This document shows, piece by piece, positions 47,603 to 60,301 of a stretch of 64,000 bases of DNA (within the stretch, counting starts at the first letter, position 1; every line of letters begins with the position of its first letter). The position numbers were made by a program, and so were the translations under genes. This DNA comes from Lentinula raphanica (taxonomy: Eukaryota; Basidiomycota; Agaricomycetes; Agaricales; Omphalotaceae), in assembly GCA_027919835.1 (NCBI GenBank), contig JANVFP010000018.1, positions 806,001 through 870,000 on the forward strand, written 5' to 3'. The notes beneath the pieces are model-generated. The model saw only the letters and a list, made by a program, of their open reading frames with translations. It had not been told where the DNA came from and did not search any database.

Positions 47603-49587
47603 TTAGGTCTCTTCGCCGGCTTTCTGGTTGAGATGCTTCAGCATATCATTCGCAAAATGTTCATCATAGCCAATGCACTCCAAGAAGATAAGATTGATCT
47701 CCTATGAGATGAGTCCACATCAAGATTCAGTAAGTCGACCTAATCATAAAGTCATGATACAAAGTACAAACCTCATCACCCTTCACCATTGCAGCACCAA
47801 TATCGGCAGCGGTTATAGCTGCAGGCGTCAAGTCTAATCTTTGCGCAATGCGTTCACGATAGTGCTTGTGTTTAGCTTTGCCGAGAATATCGCTCTCCAC
47901 GGACTTCCGAACCTGTGACAAAGTCAGTGAGTTTTACTCCGTGAATGTTCTTGTTCTGGCCTCAGCTCACTTTTTCAGGCAACTGCTCATACCACCCCCT
48001 TCCTTGCCCCACCCCTCCAATCTTACTTCTTGGGAGAATCTTGTACTCACCCATGTAGTCCCACAGAGCCGTTTTACTATCCATCTTGACGAACACGGAA
48101 CACTTGTCCAACGTCATTTCTGCCTCCGGCCTTGCAGTGAACAAGATTCCTGGATCACCCGGTTTACGCATCAGATCTGGATTCCTGTCGAGGTTGGGGA
48201 ATATGACAGAACGTTCTCGGCGTATAATCGTTCCAGGAGGGAGGGATTCTGCATTTTGGAAATGCGAACGAGCATTTGCTGGGTTCCAATCTTGTAAGCA
48301 GCATTGAGGAGGTCACGACGGACCTGGACAACATGTCCTGCCTTACCGTGGATCTCGGGACGATATGACGAAGAGGAAGCAAGAACCTTCTTGATATGCA
48401 TTCGCAGAGAATCCCTCGAGCCAGAGGACGAGGCAGAAGCTGAGACAGTCCTTTGAACCATCGGTGAAATTGTCTTCTTCTCAGATTTTTCGCTTTCCGA
48501 TTCCGCTATCGTACGAGCTCGCTTGATGTTCTGAGGTGAATCTGTTTCAGCTTCTACCTTGCGTTTAGGCTGCATCTGTAGCGGCGCATGCGACGACGAC
48601 GACATTGTCTGTGATACTCTGACCGACTTAGGGGAGAGGACAGGTGATCGTGCGTTTCCGGGCGAACTTGTCCCAATGAGAGGGCCAGTTCGATGTGCAG
48701 AGTGAGGAAATCGAGTGACAGAATGATGCTCTTTTTCTGCATGCTGGAAAATCTCTTTGATTTCTTGGACTTCCTTGCTTTTTGAGCACGAGGCAACGTC
48801 AGTCGAATGGTCATGGGAAGCAGATGGCTTGAACACTGGAGGAAGAGCATCACCGAGACGGTCGGCAGAGGTGTTATCATGCTTTTGAAGTAAAGCCTGA
48901 GGTTTAATCGAATCCTTGGTTTCGCGAATGCGTTGAGCACGAGCAAGTAAAGTTGGAGAAATAATTGTAGCAGACTGTTCGGCCGTTGCCGTGACGTTGA
49001 ATGATGATTGTGCGGTAGAGTCAGTCTATCGACAGAGACGATTCCAATAAAACTACGACATGCCAGAAAATTTGGGTCAAGGACTTACTTGGCTTTCCTT
49101 CTGGATACAAATACGTTTCCCCGGTTCAACCTGAAAGCCATACGTCCATATGTCAATTTCCTCGAAATCAGATCGTATCATACGTTGTTGAACAAACCTG
49201 ACAGCTTGCATCCTTGAAGTTCCTTGAGCTTCTTCCTGGTCCTAAAAATGGTACTGTGGTAGTATCTGCATTTCGAGTCTTGGACTGGTGGTTCAACCAC
49301 TGAGCCTGCATCATTTCTAGTTCTATCCGCATATCCGCAATCTCATTTTGCATCCTTTCTTTCTGGATCTTCTCTTCGAGTGTTTTTCTCTCAGATTCGT
49401 GTATCTGTCGTTGGGCATCATCGAGACTCAATCGAAGAGCATCCCTGGAAGATTTGAGTGAAGCAATATATGCGGTTTGGGCATCCTGTGCTGAAGCGAC
49501 TGAACCTATTTAAAGTATCAGTTACTTATGCTCAAAAAAAGCATGAATGCGAGTCAAGCGTTGACCTATCGAGTTCGATGTGTTCAT
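47603..49587 (-). CDS. tandem coiled-coil/DUF6697-like protein, copy B
   Basis: Function unknown; paralog of A and C with the same exon plan. Start ATG 49587 (MNTSNSIG split by an intron). Coiled coil: SLKSSRDALRLSLDDAQRQI, KERMQNEIADMRIELEMMQA. The middle is Ser-rich with KRKVEAETDSPQNIKRART, a likely nuclear signal. C-terminal domain: VVQVRRDLLNAAYKIGTQQM, LVRISKMQNPSLL, MRKPGDPGILFTARPEAEMT, LDKCSVFVKMDSKTALWDYM, EYKILPRSKIGG, YEQLPEKV, HYRERIAQRLDLTPAAI, INLIFLECIGYDEHFAND. It stops soon after (KAGEET, TAA 47603), lacking the long tail of A and C. Confidence 0.72.
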
Positions 49588-49987
49588 CGAGAAGTTTGTG
49601 GGCATAATCCTAAGTAAGTCGATGGAAAAAAATTACTTTTGAATGAGCGCTTAAGCGGCGAAGTCAATTTGAACACCTATTTGAACAAGCGCTTGCCAGT
49701 ATGATTGTACGTACCTCACGGTTGCACGAAGTCAAGTTCTGAAGATCTGACCCCTCAGAAATGGTGGAAGTTGATACTCATCCGGTATAGTGTATTTAGA
49801 CATGAACACAACCGAAATTCAAGAAGTTATCCATAGTAAACATGGAGCTTCACGTATTGGGAGTATAGCTCTATGTACAATTGCCCTCCAAACAATCTCC
49901 ACATCGCAATACGATTCAATCATATATGTACACATCCTTCTGACTTGTCTTCCAATCCTCTTAGATCCCATCAAGGCTCCATGCAAG
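49588..49987. other. spacer between tandem copies B and C
   Basis: No gene supported. It holds the promoter of copy B and the 3' end of copy C. Short frames read as noise. Confidence 0.4.
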
Positions 49988-51803
49988 TCAATTCGAGTTG
50001 AACACTTCCTGCACTTCCCCTTCTTCAGTAGTTCTTGGCTGCTCTTCGTTTGCTGTCGAACCATCACCTTTTTGGTCAATTTCCATCCTCGCCTCATGAG
50101 TCCTTTCACCATCTGCCAGAGCTTTCTCAGCAGCCTGTTGGTCTAGATGCTTCAAGATATCGTTCGCAAAATATTCATCATAGCCAATACATTCCAGGAA
50201 GACCAGATTGATTTCCTATGAGTGCACATCAAGTCGGGTCAGTGAGTCGAAATCATCAAATTGAAGTCATGGGGTGAAGGACGAATACCGACCTCGTCAC
50301 CGTTGACAACTGCAGCACCACAATCAGCATAAGTTAGGGATGATGGTCCTCGGCCTAATCTCTGCGCGACGCGTTGGCGAAAGAACCTGTGTTTATTCTT
50401 GTGGCGTAGATCGTTCTCCATGAACCAATGAACCTTTGATACAATGTAAGAAGACTCAGTGAGTAAGTATCCTACGTACGGAGATATTCTGACTTCCGAT
50501 TAACTCACCCTCGCAGGCAACTGCTCATACCACCCTCTTCCTTGTCCCATTCCACCAATTTTGCTCCTCGGAAAGATCTTGTATTCACCCATATAATCCC
50601 AGCACGCATTCTTGAGATCTAGCTTGACAAAGACAGAACACCTATCCAACGTCATCTCCGCCTCCGAGTTTGCAGTGAACAAGACTCCTGGATCACCCGG
50701 TTTACGCATCAGATCCGGATTCCTCTCGAGATTTGAGAATATGACAGGTCGTTCTTGGGGTTCAAGCGTGCCAGGAGGTTGGGGGTTTCGGGCTCTGGGA
50801 ATACGAACGAGCATTTGTCTGTAGTCGAGCTTGTAAGCGGTGGTGAGGACACCGCGACGGACCTGGAGAACGGCTTCGGGTATTTCAACATTGTCGTGAA
50901 GTTTGGGATCATATGGTGCAGAGGACGCAAGAAGCTCATCGATATGGGTTCGAAGGTTGGATTCCCTCAAGCCAGATTCAGAGGAGGTCGAAGCAGAGTC
51001 AGTCGTTTCGGTTTCCGATTCTGTTAATGTACGAGCTCGCTTATTCTGTTGCTCAATTTCTATTTCAGCTTCCGCCTTGCGTTTGGATTGCAACTGTGGC
51101 AGAGAATTTGAGGACGAAGACATTGTCTGCGATACGCTGACTGCTTGCCAAGGCGAAACCGATGGCCCTGTTCTTGCGGGCGAACTTGTCCCAACGACAC
51201 GGGGGTCAGTAAGCGAGAGAATGTCTTGAATCTCTCGAGTAATCTCGCCGCCGTTTGGGCCCACCGAGGCAGCTGCGGTCGAATAGTCCTGAGAAGCGCA
51301 TGGCCCGGAAACTGTGATGACCGGAGGACGAGCGGAGTCGTCACCAACACAGTCTGCAGTGCCGTCAACTACTATGTGAGGGGTAACTTGAGAATGGACT
51401 GAATCTTCGGTTTCGAGAACAGTATGAGTGCAAGCAAGTGAAGCCGAAGATAAAGTGACCATAGCAGCAGATTGTTCAACGGTGGCCGTGGATGGTTGTA
51501 TGCCCGTAGAGTCAGTCTAATGAACGACATTGACGACCTTCAATAAAACCAGAATACGCCAACAAGGCTGGGTCAGTACTTTACCTGGTTCTCGATGTCG
51601 AGCTTCAATTGACGGGCATCTCTGTTTCTGGAAGATACGAGTGAGGCAACTTCAACTTCATGGGCATTTTGGGCTGCCTCGTCACGATGCACTGAAGCAA
51701 CTGCTGAACCTACTAGCGATATATATCAGCATGGTTTACTTAATACTGAGAGTATGAAACTGGGGTAGTATTGACCTATTGAACTTGACGTGTTCAAGGT
51801 CAT
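49988..51803 (-). CDS. tandem coiled-coil/DUF6697-like protein, copy C
   Basis: Function unknown. Start ATG 51803 (MTLNTSSSIG). The coiled-coil part is shorter than in A and B (ASLVSSRNRDARQLKLDIEN). A Ser/Thr-rich middle carries QSKRKAEAEIEIEQQNKRAR. The C-terminal domain includes VLQVRRGVLTTAYKLDYRQM, LVRIPRARNPQPPGTL, MRKPGDPGVLFTANSEAEMT, LDRCSVFVKLDLKNACWDYM, EYKIFPRSKIGGMGQG, YEQLPARV, and INLVFLECIGYDEYFANDIL. The tail (KALADGERTHEARMEIDQKG and on) is acidic; stop TGA 49988. All three copies keep the Arg-Arg/Lys-Pro-Gly-Asp-Pro-Gly motif and the LECIGYDE box, pointing to selection on the C-terminal domain. Confidence 0.72.
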
Positions 51804-52007
51804 AGTAGTCGACAGTGGACACTGAGAAACAGGTCCAGGTCCTGCCAGCAAAGACGACGGTGTTGAACTCAAAAAAGAGAGGGCGCTTATTTAAAATTTC
51901 AATACGTATTGATGTCAGATGATCGTGTATAGTACATACACAAGAAATGTTAATGAGACCTTGGGCTTTGAGAGAGTCAGAGAGAGAGAGGACCTTGTAC
52001 TAAGTAC

Positions 52008-52536
52008 CAGACTCCTTCCCATCCGCTTTAGCAGCTAAAAAAATTCTGAATCTGAGGAGCTACCATATATAGTATATCATATCAATCTTATCTTCAATTA
52101 CCTAATACCACGTGCATTTTGAATTTTTTTAAGCTGCTAAAGCGACTGGCATAACTTGCATAAGCGCCTGGTGGCCTTGTTTGGTTCCACCATTCAATTC
52201 CATAAAAGTCTTTCCTGAATGTACATTTTTTTGGGGCACAAAGTGTCTGCAATTAATGCTCAAATACACATCATGCATCTCATATGCCTTTTGCAAAAGA
52301 TTTCGGTCAATGGACCATTTGTTGAGTCAAATCTAATGGGCGCTACAAGCCGGAACCAAACAAGGCCACCAGGCGCTTATGCAAGTTATGCCAGTCGCTT
52401 TAGCAGCTTAAAAAAAAATTCAAAATGCACGTGGTATTATGTCATTAAGATAAGATTATGATAAACCATATATAGTAAATGCTCCTCAGATTCAGAATTT
52501 TTTTTTTAGCTGCTAAAGCGGATGGGAAGGAGTCTG
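52008..52536. mobile_element. fold-back non-autonomous element, Mutator-like (529 bp)
   Basis: The two arms, 52008-52188 and 52352-52536, are long inverted repeats of each other (about 180 bp, with small indels in A/T runs) around a 163-bp centre. The ends are CAGACTCCTTCCC and its complement. A perfect 9-bp duplication, ACTAAGTAC, flanks the element at 51999-52007 and 52537-52545. Long inverted repeats with 9-bp duplications are the hallmark of Mutator-like elements (established). No transposase is encoded. The transcript of either strand would form a very long hairpin. It lies just upstream of tandem copy C. Confidence 0.8.
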
Positions 52537-52545
52537 ACTAAGTAC

Positions 52546-53007
52546 TACATATGTACTACTACGCAGAAATTGCAAAAATAACAAGTAAAGTAAGTAAAGT
52601 AATTGCTAATATAGATAATCAAATGGGACTCTGGGAGCAACCGTAAACAATGAACATGGATGATAGTAATACAACAGACCTAGGGCGAAAAAAACACACG
52701 TCCCTTTACCAGGAATTCGAAAGAAAGAGAAGTTGAAAGAATCGAGAAGACGAAAGAAAAAGTGAAGAAATGAAAAGAGCATTTCGGAATAAGTAACCAT
52801 AATGCATAAACAGCGTGGATGAACAAATGAAAACGAAGTTGATAAACACTCATAGAAAAATGAAGGAAACGACGAGGCGAGGCGAGGCGAAGCTGATTCC
52901 TCCGGCTTGAACAGGGTTGAAGAAGAAGAATGCCGAAGATGCTGGTCAAACCAAAAGGGAACAGCGAGACAAATCGTACACAGGTGACAGTATATTTCCT
53001 ACTATCA
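52546..53007. other. spacer before the C2H2 gene end
   Basis: No gene supported. A/T-rich; probably the 3' UTR of the zinc-finger gene, with the decayed flank of the fold-back element. Confidence 0.45.
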
Positions 53008-55092
<2,085 letters not shown>

Positions 55093-55640
55093 TCAAGGAG
55101 ATCGTTCGTCAGGACCCAGGTACGAGAAGGGGGAAGGGGGAAATGGGTGGGGGCACTAGAGGCGTTCCGAAAACGTTTTGGGGTTTGTTGTAGACGTTGG
55201 CGGAGATGAGCAACGGAGCAAGGTCCCAGGAACTTTTGTTCTTGTTGTAAACCTTTCAAAAAAAAACTTGTGCTTATTAGTTTATGTACCCTCCCCCAAG
55301 CTAAAAGGATCGTAGGAAAGTATAGAAAAAAGTCTGATGGAATTTTTGACAGCCCAATTTCTGCGATTTTTGGAAATTCCGGGCGATCATCAGCTCCCAT
55401 CACCGGTCCGGCAATCCCCGGAAAGTCTAGCCTTTGCTTTTTATGGGCATTTTGTGACAGGAGGTGACAGTTCTCCGACGTTTTCGTTAGCGTTCCCGAC
55501 GCAGCAATCGTCACAGTGTTCTTCAGCGTACTTGTCTTCTATCTCACTGATTTCCAGTCAAGGGGACAACCCAGCACTTGTTGTCTCGGTTGGTGCTCCC
55601 TTTACGAGGTACTATCCGATACGTGAGTTCTGGAAGATAT
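55093..55640. other. upstream region of the C2H2 gene
   Basis: No gene seen. Likely promoter of the zinc-finger gene and 5' flank of the tRNA gene. Confidence 0.45.
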
Positions 55641-55722
55641 ACACCGTTGGTGAAGTGGTTATCATGCTTGCCTTCCATTTGTTGGTGAGCAAGCGGCTCG
55701 GGTTCGATTCCCGAACGGTGTA
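55641..55722 (+). tRNA. tRNA-Gly(TCC) with a 10-nt intron
   Basis: A perfect 7-bp acceptor stem (ACACCGT / ACGGTGT) is followed by discriminator A at 55722. The D arm is GTGA / TCAT around AGTGGTTA. The anticodon stem is CTTGC / GCAAG. The loop reads CTTCCA, then ten extra bases (TTTGTTGGTG), then A. This puts the anticodon TCC at 34-36 and an intron after position 37, the standard eukaryotic site. The T arm is TCGGG-TTCGATT-CCCGA. A box TGGTGAAGTGG and B box GGTTCGATTCC match RNA polymerase III promoters. The first pair A-T is less usual than G-C for glycine. Confidence 0.85.
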
Positions 55723-55742
55723 CTTCGGATCTAGAGTTTCTC

Positions 55743-55747
55743 TTTTT
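55743..55747 (+). terminator. RNA polymerase III terminator of the tRNA gene
   Basis: A run of five T follows the tRNA end by 20 bases, as usual for RNA polymerase III. Confidence 0.75.
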
Positions 55748-57560
55748 CGTACTTACACTGTGATCTTCGACAAATGAGAACGAGTTCTTCAGTGCTTTAG
55801 TTCTCGCAACTTTGAACGTTCAAAACCGCAGGCAGTGTTGCTGAATTTATTTCAATTGACTTTCATTGCAGTGCTACTAATTGGCATAAGAATACCAGCA
55901 CAGCCCAATACTGAAGCAGACCCAGACGAGGCTGTACGATGTGTACAGTAAGTACATGATACATAGCATACATTGAAATTCAACAATGACACTGTACATG
56001 TCCCGTCAAATGCTTCAAAGTTCTAGTTCATCTCAATTTTGAACGTTCAAAGTCTGGACCCACCCCTCCTCGAATCTCAATTAAGCACACTCTCAGAACT
56101 CAAGAATCTTTCAAATCTTCCATTGGCTATTGCAATGGGCATCTTTCACGCAAGCCCAGACCCCAGACCGCGAATTGAGAGAATTCAATCTTCAGAAAAA
56201 GCAGCCTTGTTCAATGTTTACTCAGCTTTTTTATACACTGGCCGCCTCGTTAAACCCGACAATGCTCCGACAGAAATTAGAATTGACCTTTCGTCGTTCG
56301 ACGTGACCTGTCGTAGCCTGTCGACGGAAACTGACGGAAATTATATCTCACCATGCGGGCAGGAAAGGGAGACTCTCCATCAACGTTCAACTCTTGGCAT
56401 TATCAGGCTTCATCGACATCCCTCCCCCACTCAGGATTCCAAAACCAAAGCAGATCGCCACACTTCACGTTCCCCACTGTTCCCCACTCTCTCGCCGACT
56501 CACAAGAGCTCCCGAGGCTCGCGTGCCAAATCTTCAAATTTTGGAAATTTCACTCGCAGTGCCGGCGGCGAGTCTATTCCGACGTCGGGAACTCGGGAGT
56601 CGGGACTAAAGTGCTCCCGCGGGTCCAAGCGACAGTTGAAAGTTCTACTTATATCCAATCGCCGCTGACCATCGTTGTTTTTGACCCCGGTTTGACCTGA
56701 GGAGAACACGGAACAATCGCCTTTGGAATCGGAATGAGGAATGTTGATGAATCAGAATGATGATCGATGGGACATCGATGGGGGCATTGGAAAGCATTGG
56801 AATCTGGATATTAGATAAGGTTGGACGCTGTTGGACAAGTGTTGGACAAGTTGTTGGACATAGGACGTTGGACAAGGAGCTGACTGAGGCTCTCTCGGAG
56901 CCTCTCTTCCCGTCTCTGTCCTTCTGTCAAGTTCCAAAGTTAGAACTTACCCAGTACTGAGTACTGAGCATTGAGTGCAGAAGATAATAGCCTTGACATT
57001 GTACAATGACTGATGAAATGATAACCCGTCAGGACTCGGATCTTCTCAGACTTCAGTCGTGAGAGAGGAGGGGTACGCTGGGAAAGGGGAGGAAAAGGCT
57101 TTTCAGGGAGAGCCTATGCTTGGAAAAATGCTTTCAGAATCAATCCTCCTCCCAACGCCCAACGCTCTAGAATCTAGATCATACATACATTGTTACTGTG
57201 TTACAGTCCTTCCGAAGGAACGAAACTTGAGCAGACTTCGGGGCTTCGATCATGATTCTGACGTTGGTTGGTTGGTTTCGAAGAGACTTCGAAGACACGA
57301 AGAACTTGAAGAACTTGAAGAACTCGAAGGTCGATGCTACTCTGATCATCGTCATCCAGCAACAAGGATGAATCATGAAACTGTGGCGAAGAATGCAGGA
57401 GTCGTAGCAACAGCGTCATTCTCATGCGACGACGAAATTGGGAATGGGTTTCAGAAGGCACGGATGATGATGACCACGAAGAGACCTGAGGAGGATCTGG
57501 TGGTCTGGGCACAAATTCTGCCAGAAGCATGATGAACGTTCTCTCCCCCCCCAAATGACA
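55748..57560. other. intergenic region, no convincing gene
   Basis: Open frames at 56039-56668 and 57059-57532 look random in composition. The second includes a 9-bp repeat (GAACTTGAA units at about 57300) and I do not accept either. Short features: TTGAACGTTCAAA palindromes at about 55812 and 56039, and tandem GTTGGACAAG units at about 56820-56880. Confidence 0.45.
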
Positions 57561-57569
57561 CCATTACCC

Positions 57570-58190
57570 TCCTAATAAACATACGCAAAGAGCGTCCAGT
57601 CAGGCTTCGCGCGTATGATGAACACTAGTCGCCATCAAGACTGGGCGTGAACCGCGTGGCAAGTGCGGTGACTGACAGGACCGTCTCAGTGGAATATGAG
57701 AGACTCGAGAGGAGGAAAGAGAACGATTCGAATACGACCCTTGCTCGGGCTTTAGTGCCTTGTGGCCATCCGGGCGTGAACCGCGAAAGTGCGACTGACA
57801 AAGCCACCTTAAAATGTCTATAGTGTGCGATCTGAGTACTAGAATCCCTCGTTATGACCTTTGATATCCTTGGACGATGATACGTGCGTGCATTCGAGAA
57901 GAAGATCTGTTAGAGCCCTGAGAGGTCCTGACTCTGGTTGTCTCCATTTCCAGCCCCGTCTCTGTGCGGAAAGTCCCAGTTCGGCCTTAGCGTAAGAAAG
58001 AAAATGCGGAAACGAGTGTGGGGGTCGTAGGCAGAGGGGCATGTGCATGCGACGGATAAAAGTGACTCGGGATGGAATGCAGAAAGGCACGGGAGGATGC
58101 TGACGATGAAGAAGCGTGAACGTTTGACATCCTGTGTGTACACATACGCAGTAAGGAGCGACCAATCCGGCTATGGGCTCTTTATGCTGC
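57570..58190 (-). pseudogene. degenerate fragments of an NR2C2AP-like gene
   Basis: At least three pieces resemble the coding strand of the intact gene at 61861-62617. About 57585-57680 and 58140-58190 match the block around 62160-62260 (AAACATACG-GAGCGTCCA-TCAGGCT). About 57770-57870 matches 62215-62310 (GCGACTGACAAAGCCACCTT, then TGAGTACTAGAATCCCTCG). The pieces carry frame breaks and lie in the same orientation as the intact gene. They are relics of repeated partial duplication. Confidence 0.6.
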
Positions 58191-58485
58191 AAAGTCGTTG
58201 AGAACAGACATGGTATGGACAGCGAAAACGCCGCGACTCAAAAAGCCGCGTTGGAATAGGACAATAGTGTGTGTGTGTGAGTGTGAGCGTGGCAGTGAGA
58301 CGGAAAGAGTGAGAGGGACAGGTATCTGATCACGATCCCTCGCGGATGTCCTTCGGTAATGTACATGGAATTCATTATGAGGGGCAAGTCTGTTGACCCA
58401 ATTTATCCGAGTGGGATGCGTCACCCGTTCACCCCAACCACTGCCCTGGACTCGGTCTCTACTTTCCTTGTACCCCCGGACTTTG
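58191..58485. other. spacer with a GT microsatellite
   Basis: A (GT)n run lies at about 58266-58290. The rest shows no gene; it is likely the 3' region of the secreted-protein gene. Confidence 0.4.
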
Positions 58486-59532
58486 TCAAAGGTTCTTTGA
58501 CGGGTCCGAAACATCTTCCTTGAAAGGGTTATGATGATCAGTTAACTTGAGCGAAGCATGATCCTTGAAATAGGCAGCTCTCATGTCGCAGCCGAGGATC
58601 CAACGGTTGAGTAGTTCAACATCCTTCGAAAAGTCCTTTCGTTCGGACGGCAATCCTTCGAGGTATCTCGAATCGAAACCGTTATATGTGTACAACGGAA
58701 GTGGGCCAACTATGTCTGTGAGAGTTTGGGTAATCGTAGTGATGCGTTTGGCAGATTTATATAGGTCCGCTTCGACTGGGTCACCAGGTGTGTTTTTATA
58801 CCTATCAACTTGCTGCTGGAATTCGGCGTGGATGGCTCTGGCTTCGGGCTCGAGTTTAGGCACGGTCTCCAAAATATCCATGACAGAGTCAGTGGAATGT
58901 AGAGAATCCATTTTCTTCAAGAGGTCGATGCATTGTTCCAATGCTTTGACCAAACGCCTCATCCAGCTCGCGTGGGTTTCGTACAGGCGAGCGTTCCTAA
59001 GATTATCTCGTATCCGAACCTCTACTGTTGCGTTCATCTCTCGCTGATGAGTGGAAATAGAGACACCTCGAACGTCGCTGTACTAATGAGATGTTGGTAC
59101 TGAACAGATGGAACCACATAGAATAATTCACGCACCGTGCCATCCTCACTGTCATCCATTCCACGCTTGAGAAGATCCACTTCGGTCGTGTGAGAATCAC
59201 TGTTATCATCGAAGCTCCAGTCCTTGCCTTCGAAGTCGATGATATGCTATGAAGAGTATATTCATCATTTGAAAAGCCATCAAAACATATGCCTCGAGAC
59301 TAACCGTGGTCGCTGCATTTTCTGGTTCACGAGCAGCAGCTGAGCCCTGCATAGCACCAATTGGTTGCAAGCCTTGCCCGAGCGGTGGGGCACTGGAAGG
59401 CACCGCAACCTCGGAGAGAGCCCCAGTATCGGCAGGCAACGGAGAGACAGAAATTGGAACTGCGAGGGTAGGGAAATAAATGTGACTCCCACAAAGGAGT
59501 GCAATGATGATAATGGGTGCAAAACGAGCCAT
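58486..59532 (-). CDS. secreted protein of a paralogous pair, copy 1
   Basis: Not recognised. Exon 1 is 59532-59305, ending AATT with a GTTAGT donor. Exon 2 encodes DFEGKDWSFDDNSDSHTTEV and LLKRGMDDSEDG. Exon 3 runs to 58486. Both introns are in phase 0. The signal peptide is MARFAPIIIIALLCGS, then HIYFPTLAVP. A Pro/Ala-rich segment (PLGQGLQPIGAMQ) follows. The large helical C-terminal part contains SWMRRLVKALEQCIDLLKK, EARAIHAEFQQQVDRYKN, NGFDSRYLEGLPSE and MRAAYFKDHASLKL. It has no cysteine framework typical of hydrophobins. It is inferred to be extracellular. Exon plan and motifs are shared with 60302-61412. Confidence 0.65.
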
Positions 59533-60301
59533 TGCGAAATCAAGTTTGTCGGAGTTATAAGAGGATAGTCACAGACTGCAATATTGAGAGGAGACCAGCT
59601 CCAAAAGGAAGAACGTGGTAGTAACTATAGAAGAAAGATGAGTGAGTTGATTGAGCCAGTGCTCAATTCATCGTTGGATAAAGAGTTGGATTATTTTTCC
59701 GTTTTCCGTGAAATCAATAGGTCCGCCGCGCCTTCGTATACCGTCGCCCATTGATCATCTTTGTTGAATGTTCGAGAACGAAAGAGTACGAAAGAGCTTT
59801 GTGAGGCTTTGTGGCATTGTTGAGATGTGACGGTGAGCGTGAGAGAGACAGTGACTGACAGTGATTCAGAAACTTGTTTTCAAGGTAAGAGTACCCTTCT
59901 GCCATCTTTTAATGGCTTTCGATACCGGTGTCTTGTAGCACTAGCCTGGGTACATAGTAGTAGTTGCATGCGTGTATTACTATGAGGAGAGAGCGTAATG
60001 TCTCAGGCCAAGTTATTCTGCGATACAATAGCTCAGCTCCCCGAGCCCCATCGAACGAAAACGTTCATGACTCTTGAACAATTGATCTGATATATACACG
60101 TATGTATAACTGAACAGTGAAGACGACCAGACCTAGTTCATCTACTAGGTTTGAAAAGAAACACTGACAGATCGTAGGGGGATAAATGAAAGTAGACCAA
60201 CAACTGTCAACTATGGTCAGTCTACAAGTACGAGAGAGGTCCGTGAAGAAAAGACTGACCTAGAAAGCATAGGGCGACGTACGAATTCGAGTGACCATAT
60301 A
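59533..60301. other. spacer between the secreted paralogs
   Basis: No gene seen. The stretch before copy 1 (TTGAGAGGAGACCAGCTCC at about 59584) matches the stretch before copy 2 (about 61465), so the duplication included the promoter. Confidence 0.5.

Noticed and set aside
51960..52540. CRISPR-like or satellite array
   Set aside because: There are only two arms in inverted orientation with target duplications, which is a transposon structure.
56039..56668. 209-codon open frame as a gene
   Set aside because: Composition looks random, no domain, no splice support, and an overlapping frame of similar quality exists.
57059..57532. 157-codon open frame as a gene
   Set aside because: It depends on a short GAACTTGAA repeat and reads as noise elsewhere; antisense frames are equally long.
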